The position numbers were made by a program, and so were the translations under genes. The notes below the pieces were generated by a model. That model did not search any database. It was not told the DNA's origin and worked only from the letters and a program-made list of their open reading frames with translations. Shown piece after piece: positions 8,121 through 15,656 of a stretch of 64,000 bases of DNA. The number at the start of each line of letters is the position of its first letter. The first letter of the stretch is position 1. The stretch comes from Levilactobacillus tongjiangensis. Lineage in GTDB: Bacteria > Bacillota > Bacilli > Lactobacillales > Lactobacillaceae. The stretch is taken from the NCBI RefSeq assembly GCF_003946345.1, contig NZ_RHNY01000002.1, positions 1 through 64,000 on the forward strand, in the 5' to 3' direction.

Positions 8121-9527
8121 TTACTCATGATCATCGTCCGACTCGCCTAACGTAGCCGTCATTCGCCGATCCTTCACCGTTTTTACCAGCATCAGGATGC
8201 CCAGCCATACAACCGACCCAATCAAGGCAATCAGCGTGTCCGTCTTAAAGAACAGCACCACCGCCACCATCGCCAGAAAGGCTAAGATAAAGTAATCACT
8301 ATACGGGAAGAACGGCAAATGGAACTTCGACGCCTGAATTCCCTGTTCACGCTGCTGCTTTTTAAACTTCATGTGGGCCAAAACAATGACACACCAGATG
8401 AAGAGGAAACAGGTCGTTGCCACACTGGTGACCAGGGCAAAAACGTGTCCAGGCATAATAAAGTTGAGAAATACTGACACCGCAATGACCAGCGTCGAGA
8501 AGCGGAGCGCAGGTACGGGAACTTGCGATTTCGATAACGTACTCATCTTCTTAGAGAACCGGCTCTCACCGTCATACGTGAGTGAAAACAACATCCGACC
8601 AGTCGTGAAAAGTGAACTGTTGCAAGCGGAAGCTGCAGCGGTCAGCACCACAAAATTAATGATGGCCGCCGCTGATTGAATCCCCACACTCTTAAAGACC
8701 TGTACGAATGGACTGCTGTCTGGCGAGATAGCGTGCCATGGGTAAATACACATCAGTGCCAGCAAGGAGCCGACGTAGAACAGAATAATTCGTACGGGAA
8801 TATCATTGATGGCCTTAGGAATAACCTTGGTCGGATTAGCCGTCTCAGACGCGGTCATCCCCACCATTTCAATTCCGACAAAGCTAAAAAGCACCATTTG
8901 AAATGACAGAAAGAAACCTTTAGCACCATGAGAAAAGAACCCGCTAGCAACCAAATTATTCACACTAGCATGCCCGGCCGGTGTAGGAAAGCGTACGGCT
9001 ACCATGTAAGCACCCGCCAAGATCAGGCCGATAATGGCCACGATCTTAATAATTGCAAACCAGAACTCAGTCTCACCAAACGCGCCCACTGCCACAGAAT
9101 TCAACGTGAGAAGGATTCCCAGCAAAACTAGTGCTGTCACCCACTGAGGTAGCCGGGGAAACCAAAATTGCATGTATTGTCCAGCGGCCGTAACTTCCGC
9201 CATAGCCAAGGCAATCCAGCAGACCCAGTAGGTCCAACCGGCCACGAAACTCATTTTATCGCCTAAATAGCGGTGAATAAAATCAATGTAAGAGTGCACG
9301 TTCAAATCGGAAAGTAATAGCTCACCTAATGCTCGCATGAGTAGAAAGCACATCACACCTGTCGCTAGATAAGCTAATAATATGGATGGTCCTGCCAAAT
9401 GGATGGCTTGGCCAGAGCCCAAGAAGAGTCCCGTCCCGATTGTCCCCCCAAGGGCAATCAGCTGGACGTGGCGACTCTGCAGACCACGTGAGAATTCTTG
9501 GTCCTGATTCTGTTGACTATCTTTCAT
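8121..9527 (-). CDS. Amino acid permease of the APC superfamily
   Basis: This 468-residue transporter has about 12 hydrophobic segments and the AAT-family signature IALGGTIGTGLFLGSG at residues 24-39. Relatives such as CycA, GABA or aromatic permeases import amino acids with protons; the substrate cannot be fixed from sequence. The open frame continues 50 codons further upstream. I set the start at the ATG at 9527 because AAAGGGGCG lies in front of it and the family motif then begins at the usual distance. It is monocistronic, with a -10 at 9553-9558 and the terminator at 8033-8061. Confidence 0.9.
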   Translation of the reverse strand: MKDSQQNQDQEFSRGLQSRHVQLIALGGTIGTGLFLGSGQAIHLAGPSILLAYLATGVMCFLLMRALGELLLSDLNVHSYIDFIHRYLGDKMSFVAGWTYWVCWIALAMAEVTAAGQYMQFWFPRLPQWVTALVLLGILLTLNSVAVGAFGETEFWFAIIKIVAIIGLILAGAYMVAVRFPTPAGHASVNNLVASGFFSHGAKGFFLSFQMVLFSFVGIEMVGMTASETANPTKVIPKAINDIPVRIILFYVGSLLALMCIYPWHAISPDSSPFVQVFKSVGIQSAAAIINFVVLTAAASACNSSLFTTGRMLFSLTYDGESRFSKKMSTLSKSQVPVPALRFSTLVIAVSVFLNFIMPGHVFALVTSVATTCFLFIWCVIVLAHMKFKKQQREQGIQASKFHLPFFPYSDYFILAFLAMVAVVLFFKTDTLIALIGSVVWLGILMLVKTVKDRRMTATLGESDDDHE

Positions 9528-9552
9528 CTTAATCGCCCCTTTGTTGAAATAT

Positions 9553-9558
9553 ATTATA
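9553..9558 (-). promoter_or_regulatory. -10 element upstream of the amino acid permease gene
   Basis: The minus strand carries a perfect TATAAT 25 bases before the permease start, with no good -35 at 16-18 bp. It agrees with the ATG at 9527 and argues against a start further upstream. Confidence 0.5.
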
Positions 9559-9691
9559 CACTGACGCATGGACAATGCTACCAGCCGTAACAGTTGGTTC
9601 GTTAAACTAAGTAGCGAGCAGCCCTGGTATAGAGTCATATATTTCACTCTAACAGTTTTTAGATGAAATTCATTCACCTTTTAGTGAACAC

Positions 9692-9726
9692 AAAAGCCCC
9701 CCAGGACAAATATTCCTGGGAGGCCT
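9692..9726 (-). terminator. Intrinsic terminator of ackA
   Basis: On the minus strand CCTCCCAGGA and TCCTGGGGGG form a stem with a seven-base loop, followed by CTTTTG. It lies 11 bases past the ackA stop codon. Confidence 0.78.
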
Positions 9727-9736
9727 CGGTTAATGC

Positions 9737-10927
9737 TTATTTACGTAAACGTTCGATGTCACGAACGATCATTAATTCCTCATCGGTTGGGATCAAGAGT
9801 GTCTTAATCTTTGACCCTTCCTTGCTAAGATCACGTTCAACCCCACGGATGTCGTTCTTTTCAGGATCAACACCGATACCGAAGTATGCCAACTTATCAG
9901 CAACTTCTTGGCGAATCATGATGTCGTTTTCACCAACACCAGCAGTGAAGACGATAGCATCAGCACCACCCAATTCAGCCAGGTACGAACCAACGTAACG
10001 AACGATTCGGTTGATGAACATGTCACGCGCTAACTTAGCCCGTGGGTTCTTAGCTTGGACCTTTTCCAAGTCACGCATGTCGGCTGATACACCGGAAACC
10101 CCAACCAAACCAGACTTCTTGTTCAAGATGTTGATCATGTCGTTAGGCTTGTCAATGTTGAGCTTTTCCATCAGGTAAGCTACCAAGGAAGCATCAATGT
10201 CCCCTGACCGCGTTGCCATTTCAATCCCAGCCAGTGGCGTGAAGCCCATGGACGTATCGAATGACTTACCATCCTTGATGGCAGTGATTGACCCACCAGC
10301 GCCTAAATGCATCGTGATCAACTTCAAGTCCTTCAATGGCTTACCCAGCATAGAAGCGGCACGGTGCGCAACGTAACGGTGACTCGTTCCGTGGGCCCCA
10401 TACTTCCGCGCACCAAACTTTTCGTAGTATTCGTAAGGAATAGCGTACATGTAGTTTTCTTGTGGCATGGATGTGTGGAAAGACGTATCGAAGACCGCCA
10501 CGCTCAAAACGTTTGGCAGAATCTTCTTGAATGCCTTGATACCCATTGCAGCAGCTGGGTTGTGTAGTGGGGCATATTCAGACAAGTCTTCAATTTTTTG
10601 TAAGACGTCATCATCAATGACCGCAGAATCTTTGAATTCTTGTCCACCCGCAACGACCCGGTGACCAACACCGGTGATTTCATTGAAGTCCGTGATAATC
10701 TTCAATTCAGTCAATTGGTCCAACATTAATTGAATGGCGGCGTTATGGTCATTAACGTCCTCATGAGTTTCGTACTTTTGGCCATCACCGTACTTGATTT
10801 CAACTAATGAGTTTCCTAAGCTGATTCGGTCAATCGCACCTTCGGCAATGACTTTTTCTTCAGGCATTTCGAACAGCTTGAACTTTAAGGTTGAGCTTCC
10901 GGCGTTAATAGCTAATGATTTTCCCAT
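9737..10927 (-). CDS. ackA: Acetate kinase
   Basis: This 396-residue enzyme makes ATP and acetate from acetyl phosphate and ADP, the energy-yielding end of the phosphoketolase or pyruvate route. The acetokinase signatures are present: the N-terminal NAGSSTLKFKLF, GHRVVAGG, DTSFHTSMP, GAHGTSHRYV with the catalytic His near 180, LGAGGSITA and TRSGDIDASL. The length is standard. AAGGAG lies ten bases before the ATG. It is directly downstream of the ytxK-like methyltransferase, the same order as in Bacillus. Confidence 0.97.
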   Translation of the reverse strand: MGKSLAINAGSSTLKFKLFEMPEEKVIAEGAIDRISLGNSLVEIKYGDGQKYETHEDVNDHNAAIQLMLDQLTELKIITDFNEITGVGHRVVAGGQEFKDSAVIDDDVLQKIEDLSEYAPLHNPAAAMGIKAFKKILPNVLSVAVFDTSFHTSMPQENYMYAIPYEYYEKFGARKYGAHGTSHRYVAHRAASMLGKPLKDLKLITMHLGAGGSITAIKDGKSFDTSMGFTPLAGIEMATRSGDIDASLVAYLMEKLNIDKPNDMINILNKKSGLVGVSGVSADMRDLEKVQAKNPRAKLARDMFINRIVRYVGSYLAELGGADAIVFTAGVGENDIMIRQEVADKLAYFGIGVDPEKNDIRGVERDLSKEGSKIKTLLIPTDEELMIVRDIERLRK

Positions 10928-10945
10928 GTGGTGTTTTTCTCCTTT

Positions 10946-11968
10946 TTATGCGCGATCCGTCAGTAGATTCTGTTCTTCCCACTGAACGATCTCTGCGACA
11001 AACTTTTGAAATGCTGATTGATTCTTAAATGAAGGGAATTCACCCAACATTACTTGTTCAACTTGCTTGGCACCTGCGCCCGGCTTCTGGAGAATCAGAA
11101 TCGCCTTCTGCGCATTGGCGTTGGCAAAGAGCTCACTTGGTAAGTTCAGCAAGCCCTGTAGGTAGGCGTGACCTGGCAACCACTTCAACATGCCGTGGGC
11201 CTCATCCGTCTGAAATAACTGTGAGGGTACCAGGAAAACCCCAATACCACCATCAGTCAACTGATTGACCGCCTGTTCAAGTAACAGGTGGTGAACGAAT
11301 GAATGACCATTAGCAGCATGGGTTTGGTAGTTGGCTGCATTCTCATCAATTGGATAATACCCAATTGGCAAGTCAGCAACAATCAAGTCACTAGCTGGCA
11401 CCAGTAATTGCTCCAACGCGTCCTGATGGATCAAATCCACCGGTAAACGTTGGAGATCACTCGACGTCTGTGCAATGGCCAACATCGTATCATCGTTGTC
11501 CACCCCATAAGCGTCAATTTTACCAGCTACGACCGCCTTCAGTTGTGAAATCACTGCCGTTAACAAGTTACCCGTACCCACGGTCAAATCAAGCAACGTT
11601 AAATGTTGCTTGTTCTTTTCCAGTCGGGTAACCAGGTACCCCATAATGTAAGCAATTGTATCAGGGGTCAATTGATGATTGGCTTGGATGTCGTCGACGC
11701 GAATCGCCTTCAACATTGCCAATTGAACTGCCCGTCGAACCGTTTCGGCGTCATACGTCTGCCAATCGACTTGTTGATACAAGTCGGTCAGCTGTTGAAC
11801 GACCTTGGCCTCTGGCCGGCCGTCTTCAACTTGAACTTGTCCATTGAGGAGATTGTCTCCCGTTTCAATGAACGCATCTAAATAAGATGTGCTTAACGCA
11901 GATTGTAAGGTCGTCGTTGATTCATCGAGGACCTTAAATAGCGTTTCGGTCTGTTCTTGTGACAGCAC
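10946..11968 (-). CDS. YtxK-like class I SAM-dependent methyltransferase
   Basis: This 340-residue protein resembles adenine-N6 methyltransferase domains of type I restriction enzymes. A predicted helical N-terminal part (1-110) precedes the SAM-binding motif LDLTVGTGNLLTAV (near 125-138) and the catalytic-position motif DLIVADLPIGYYP (near 198-210). DLPIGYYP replaces the usual NPPF/Y, so DNA methylation is not assured. There is no restriction or specificity gene nearby. The start is a GTG after AAGGAGG. YtxK-type genes lie between the comG operon and ackA in many Firmicutes, as here; their role is not established. Confidence 0.85.
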   Translation of the reverse strand: MLSQEQTETLFKVLDESTTTLQSALSTSYLDAFIETGDNLLNGQVQVEDGRPEAKVVQQLTDLYQQVDWQTYDAETVRRAVQLAMLKAIRVDDIQANHQLTPDTIAYIMGYLVTRLEKNKQHLTLLDLTVGTGNLLTAVISQLKAVVAGKIDAYGVDNDDTMLAIAQTSSDLQRLPVDLIHQDALEQLLVPASDLIVADLPIGYYPIDENAANYQTHAANGHSFVHHLLLEQAVNQLTDGGIGVFLVPSQLFQTDEAHGMLKWLPGHAYLQGLLNLPSELFANANAQKAILILQKPGAGAKQVEQVMLGEFPSFKNQSAFQKFVAEIVQWEEQNLLTDRA

Positions 11969-12064
11969 GCTTCGCCTCCTTGTGAAGTTTCCGTGACACT
12001 TTGTATCCGCTATCTATAGTACCGATTTTTACGAACTTATTCAAGCAATCTTTGCGCCTAATCC

Positions 12065-12301
12065 TTATTTAGCGCGATTACGGACGGGTTTACCTGTGGT
12101 TTTCTTCACATGCTGGGCATTTTGCCAGTGAACGGTCTCAGTCGCCTGATCGTACCGTCTAACTAAAACGTTGGTCACTTGTCGTTGGGCAGTCGTGGCA
12201 ACCATCACCACCGTTAATAACAGGCTGACTCCTGCTAGAAGTAATAATGCCCACAAGGTTAAGAATCCCCGCCGCGTAAATCGAGGATGGTGCTGTGCCA
12301 T
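12065..12301 (-). CDS. comGG: ComGG-like minor competence pseudopilin
   Basis: This 78-residue protein is assigned by position as the last gene of the comG operon. It has a basic N-terminus followed by RRGFLTLWALLLLAGVSLLL, a pilin-like hydrophobic helix (residues about 11-34). The Glu normally found five residues into the mature pilin is absent, as in other GG-type minor pseudopilins. The C-terminus is short and basic. It overlaps comGF by 43 bases. ComGG proteins are very divergent, so the label rests on synteny. Confidence 0.7.
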   Translation of the reverse strand: MAQHHPRFTRRGFLTLWALLLLAGVSLLLTVVMVATTAQRQVTNVLVRRYDQATETVHWQNAQHVKKTTGKPVRNRAK

Positions 12302-12708
12302 GGTAATCCCTCCTGTTTGAGGGTCAACCGAACTAACCCGCGCCGATCAACCTCGGTCCACTTAACCTGCGTCACCCGTTTCAAAAGTGGATCATAACCC
12401 TGTTTCTGCTCATTAGTTAACCGTAAAACGTTGTGATCATCTCGCCAAATTGAAATGGCTTTATTTTTTGGTGTGCTTTGGGTATCCCACAACTGCAGTT
12501 CGGTGGGCAACACCCGTCGAATACGGTACCGCTGTGGCTGTTCCAACACCGTAACTACTTGAAACCAAGCCAATGGATTTTGGCGAACGGGACGTAGCAG
12601 GACGCGGTCAATCCCACCCGCCACGACAAACATTCCGGCGGCGATCCCTAATGCCAGGATTGCTTCAAATAAACTAAAACCCTGACGGCGCTTCACTTTT
12701 GCGACCAT
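12259..12708 (-). CDS. comGF: Competence pseudopilin ComGF
   Basis: This 149-residue minor pseudopilin has a prepilin peptidase site and hydrophobic helix in RRQGFSLFEAILALGIAAG (residues 7-25), with the conserved Glu present. The globular part includes QPQRYRIRRVLPTELQLWD and a C-terminal RLTLKQEGLPWHSTILDLR. It would join the ComG pseudopilus that brings DNA through the cell wall. It overlaps comGE and comGG, which suggests translational coupling. Confidence 0.85.
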   Translation of the reverse strand: MVAKVKRRQGFSLFEAILALGIAAGMFVVAGGIDRVLLRPVRQNPLAWFQVVTVLEQPQRYRIRRVLPTELQLWDTQSTPKNKAISIWRDDHNVLRLTNEQKQGYDPLLKRVTQVKWTEVDRRGLVRLTLKQEGLPWHSTILDLRGGDS

Positions 12709-12896
12709 ATTAGCAGCGCCTGATCATGGCGGAGGCGGGCCCGCATCAGGCGTTCCTCCCGCACATGAGCTTGCCGCTGCACGACCAAAACCGTCTGGGT
12801 GACTAATCCCACTGTTAATGCAACCACAGCTAACGCGATTAACGCGTCAGGCAGGAGAAAGCCCTGATGACCGACGTTGTTGCGCTGATTCCACAT
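12693..12896 (-). CDS. comGE: Competence pseudopilin ComGE (short)
   Basis: This 67-residue protein has a pilin-like N-terminus, HQGFLLPDALIALAVVALTVG, with Asp where the canonical Glu would be, followed by a short charged C-terminal helix. It is assigned by position between comGD and comGF. GGGAGG lies about 11 bases before the ATG. It overlaps both neighbours. Short ComGE proteins are usual in lactobacilli. Confidence 0.75.
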   Translation of the reverse strand: MWNQRNNVGHQGFLLPDALIALAVVALTVGLVTQTVLVVQRQAHVREERLMRARLRHDQALLIWSQK

Positions 12897-13314
12897 GAAT
12901 GAGGTTTCCTCCCAACTGAATTGTTTGATACCACCAACAGCGATACGTCGTGCTATACCACTCCACTAGTCTTGGTGCGGTACCACGGTGCGGTAAGAAC
13001 TGCCAACTAGACTCCCCACCACGCCATTTCAAAGTTGTCGGTGGCTGTAACCGGTTCAGCAATTTTCCGGAACGTATCACTCGCAACGTTGTGGTTCCCG
13101 TCTTCTGATCAACTGATAAACGCAACGGCTGTTTTAATTGAATGGCTTGCTGACGGCCGGCTTGCCAGACCCGTTGCCATGCTGGCCAAAAAGCTTGTTC
13201 AGCAGCCATATTGGTTCGTCGATTGCTCTGAAAGCCCACTAAGGTGGTCAAGCTGGTCACGACTGCCAGGACTAGCAACATTTCATATAACGTGAACCCC
13301 CGGCGCTTAACCAC
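12847..13314 (-). CDS. comGD: Competence pseudopilin ComGD
   Basis: This 155-residue type IV pilin-like protein begins with MVKRRGFTLYEMLLVLAVVT, a clear prepilin site with the conserved Glu and a transmembrane helix. The rest is a soluble domain exposed outside the membrane. The start is a GTG that overlaps the end of comGC, with no strong Shine-Dalgarno sequence, so translation is probably coupled. It would be processed by a ComC-type peptidase, which is not encoded in this window. Confidence 0.88.
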   Translation of the reverse strand: MVKRRGFTLYEMLLVLAVVTSLTTLVGFQSNRRTNMAAEQAFWPAWQRVWQAGRQQAIQLKQPLRLSVDQKTGTTTLRVIRSGKLLNRLQPPTTLKWRGGESSWQFLPHRGTAPRLVEWYSTTYRCWWYQTIQLGGNLIHVESAQQRRSSGLSPA

Positions 13315-13591
13315 GTGGCGGAATTTTTTCTTGTTCTGCCTGTTTAACTTGAGCCAGCGTCAAATAGTGATCCCGTTCCAAATCAGCGTAACTAACGGTG
13401 ACCGCCCCTGCATGATCGTCCAGATAAGCCGTAACTTGTCCTTGAACCACCGTTTCCATCGCACTCTTGTGAATTCTTTGGGCCCGATGTCGTTGACCAC
13501 TTAGATTGGGCAAAATAATCAAAATCAGTAATGAAATAATGAATAGGACAATTGTCATTTCAACCAAGGTAAATCCCCTTCTCCTCTGCAC
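13307..13591 (-). CDS. comGC: Major competence pseudopilin ComGC
   Basis: This 94-residue protein has a textbook type IV prepilin N-terminus: MQRRRGFTLVEMTIVLFIIS, with processing after Gly6 and the Glu five residues into the mature chain. ComGC is the major subunit of the transformation pseudopilus and is needed for DNA uptake. The start is a GTG whose first base overlaps the TAG of comGB, with GGGGG seven bases upstream. The size matches other ComGC proteins. Confidence 0.92.
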   Translation of the reverse strand: MQRRRGFTLVEMTIVLFIISLLILIILPNLSGQRHRAQRIHKSAMETVVQGQVTAYLDDHAGAVTVSYADLERDHYLTLAQVKQAEQEKIPPRG

Positions 13592-14640
13592 TACATAACC
13601 CCCTGCAAATTTGCATACATAGGCAGCAACAGGCTCAAATACGCCCCGACAATCATTAACGCCACCACCGTTAATAGGATTGGTTGTACGAGGGCCAACG
13701 TTTGTTCGCTGGCTTGGACCAGCTCCCGATAGCGTAAATCACTGTAGAGGTGGAGCTCTCTAGCCAACTGATCATTGGTACTCCCCTTCTGCAGCAAAAT
13801 AACGAGTTGGGTCGGCACGTATGCCTGTTGCCGCAACCAGCCAACGGGTGACTGACCGGCAGCTAATTGGCTAGATAAAGTCACGGCCAGCTGATGCAGT
13901 AAGGCTTGGTCTGGTAACTGGGTGAGAACGGTAACCATTTGCTTCACGCTCAACCCACTGTTCACTAACTGACTCAAACTAGCCGCCAAATAATACGCAT
14001 AGTATGCCCGGCAGAGTCGGCCTATCAGGGGCAATCGCAGATACCAGCTAGCCAAAGCTAATCGGGATTGTTGGCGCCACCAACGATAACTAGTCACCAA
14101 AAAACACCCAAGCCCAATCACACTCACGAATATCAAGTACTGCCCCGCAGCAAAGGACGTCGCTCGCTGTGGGGCAATCTCTTGCTGGAGCTGTGGTAAA
14201 ATCCCCACCTGCAGCGTGACAAATAACCCCAACATCCCCAGCAAAAGAGCCAACGGGTAGAGAAGCAATTGGCGCAACCGTTTTTTCTGAGTGGCCATTA
14301 ACCTTAATAGTGTGGCAGCCTGATTCAACGCAGAACCAAGGTCACCATACGTTGTCGTCAGTCGTAACTGATAAAACACGTTGGGCTGTAAATAAGGTGC
14401 CAAGCTGGCCACAAAATCAGTACCTGCCGCAAGTTCCGTGGCTACTTGCGCCACACTTTTTGGCAAGTCTGCCTTTACCTCTTGACTGAACGCAATCGCC
14501 TGGCGCAGAGAAAAGCCACTCGCCAATTGGTCAGCTAGTAACTGGCAAAACTGCAACTGACTGGTCAATGGCCACTTAGCCGTAGCGGAGTTGCTGAGCC
14601 ACTTCGCGCGAAACCTCGCCGTTAACCCGTGCCGTCTCAA
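13591..14640 (-). CDS. comGB: Competence type II secretion-like membrane protein ComGB
   Basis: This 349-residue polytopic protein of the T2SF/PilC family is the membrane platform for pseudopilus assembly. Two T2SF repeats are visible: QFCQLLADQLASGFSLRQAI with TYGDLGSALNQAA, and YYLAASLSQLVNSGLSVKQM with LQKGSTNDQLARELHLY. Three hydrophobic spans lie near 125-150, 165-185 and 315-340. The annotated start is a TTG at 14640 and overlaps comGA by 65 bases; a start further inside is possible. Confidence 0.9.
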   Translation of the reverse strand: MRRHGLTARFRAKWLSNSATAKWPLTSQLQFCQLLADQLASGFSLRQAIAFSQEVKADLPKSVAQVATELAAGTDFVASLAPYLQPNVFYQLRLTTTYGDLGSALNQAATLLRLMATQKKRLRQLLLYPLALLLGMLGLFVTLQVGILPQLQQEIAPQRATSFAAGQYLIFVSVIGLGCFLVTSYRWWRQQSRLALASWYLRLPLIGRLCRAYYAYYLAASLSQLVNSGLSVKQMVTVLTQLPDQALLHQLAVTLSSQLAAGQSPVGWLRQQAYVPTQLVILLQKGSTNDQLARELHLYSDLRYRELVQASEQTLALVQPILLTVVALMIVGAYLSLLLPMYANLQGVM

Positions 14641-15547
14641 GAGCTCCCCACCACCTTTCCGAAAATTCTAGTTGCCGATCTTTTTGAAGCTCTCGTCCGG
14701 TGACAATGTCTAATAAGACTGCTGGCCCACCCGTCACTCTAGGAACTAGCCGCTGATAGCTCGTCATCGTCAAGACTTGCTGTAACTGATCCAGTGACAC
14801 ACCCAGTTCTGTCAGCCGAGTCAGCACGCCACCAGCACTTCGCGCGTGCACCGTACTGAGTACTAAGTGACCACTCAAAGCTGCCCGCACCGCTGCCTGA
14901 GCCGTCACCGCGTCCCGAATTTCACCGATAATAAAGACGTCCGGTCGATGGCGTAATCCCACTTTTAAAAGCTCTGCGTAGGTCATCTCCGCGGCAACGT
15001 TGACTTGTAGCTGAACAAACTTAGTCTCCCGAATTTCCACCGGGTCCTCAATGGTCAATACCATCGCGGTGCGCTCTAATTGGCGGGCCGTCAAATACAT
15101 CGTAGTCGTCTTGCCGGAACCAGTTGGCCCAGCAAAAACCATCAACCCCCGTTGCTGCGCCAATTGGGTCAATTTGGCTGGCTGACGGGCATCCAGAAAA
15201 GCCATGTTTCCGGAAAAATAGGGATAAATTATCCGAATCACCAATGACTCACGTGCAGCATAATCCCCCACCGTTGAGAAACGTAGTTCCAAGTCACCAT
15301 TCTTCCCGGTCCAATTCAAGGCGCCCACCTGAGGCCGCCGTTGGTCACTGATTGCCATATTGGCCTGAAATTTGAGATAGGAAATGAGTTGCTCCCCCAT
15401 CGTTCGACTAACTTCACGCCACAACTGAACTGTTTGTGCATAGCGTAGTCGTACCAAATACCCCGTTGCTTGCGGTAACACGTATATATCGGAAGCTCGA
15501 ACTGCGACTGCCGCTGTTAGCATTTCATCAATCACTCGTTTTATCAC
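14576..15547 (-). CDS. comGA: Competence ATPase ComGA
   Basis: This 323-residue GspE/PilB-type ATPase powers pseudopilus assembly at the inner face of the membrane. Walker A is GPTGSGKT at 140-147, the Asp box is IEDPVE at 166-171, Walker B is FIIGEIRD at 205-212 and the His box is VHARSAGG at 233-240. The zinc-binding cysteines of larger GspE proteins are absent, as usual for ComGA. The start is a GTG with GGAGAG upstream. It is the first gene of an intact seven-gene comG operon. Confidence 0.93.
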   Translation of the reverse strand: MIKRVIDEMLTAAVAVRASDIYVLPQATGYLVRLRYAQTVQLWREVSRTMGEQLISYLKFQANMAISDQRRPQVGALNWTGKNGDLELRFSTVGDYAARESLVIRIIYPYFSGNMAFLDARQPAKLTQLAQQRGLMVFAGPTGSGKTTTMYLTARQLERTAMVLTIEDPVEIRETKFVQLQVNVAAEMTYAELLKVGLRHRPDVFIIGEIRDAVTAQAAVRAALSGHLVLSTVHARSAGGVLTRLTELGVSLDQLQQVLTMTSYQRLVPRVTGGPAVLLDIVTGRELQKDRQLEFSERWWGALETARVNGEVSREVAQQLRYG

Positions 15548-15611
15548 ATGCTCACTCTCCTGCCCCTTTTAAGTTAACTCCGTAAAAGTCAGTTGTTTAT
15601 TTTTAATTACA

Positions 15612-15648
15612 GCAAAAAAGGTTCAGAAATTTCTGAACCTTTTTCTTC
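15612..15648 (-). terminator. Intrinsic terminator of the YhgE/Pip gene
   Basis: AAAAAGGTTCAGAAA and TTTCTGAACCTTTTT form a 15-bp perfect inverted repeat directly after the YhgE/Pip stop codon. It has T residues on both strands, so it can also stop transcription entering from the left. Confidence 0.85.
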
Positions 15649-15656
15649 ATTCATAT

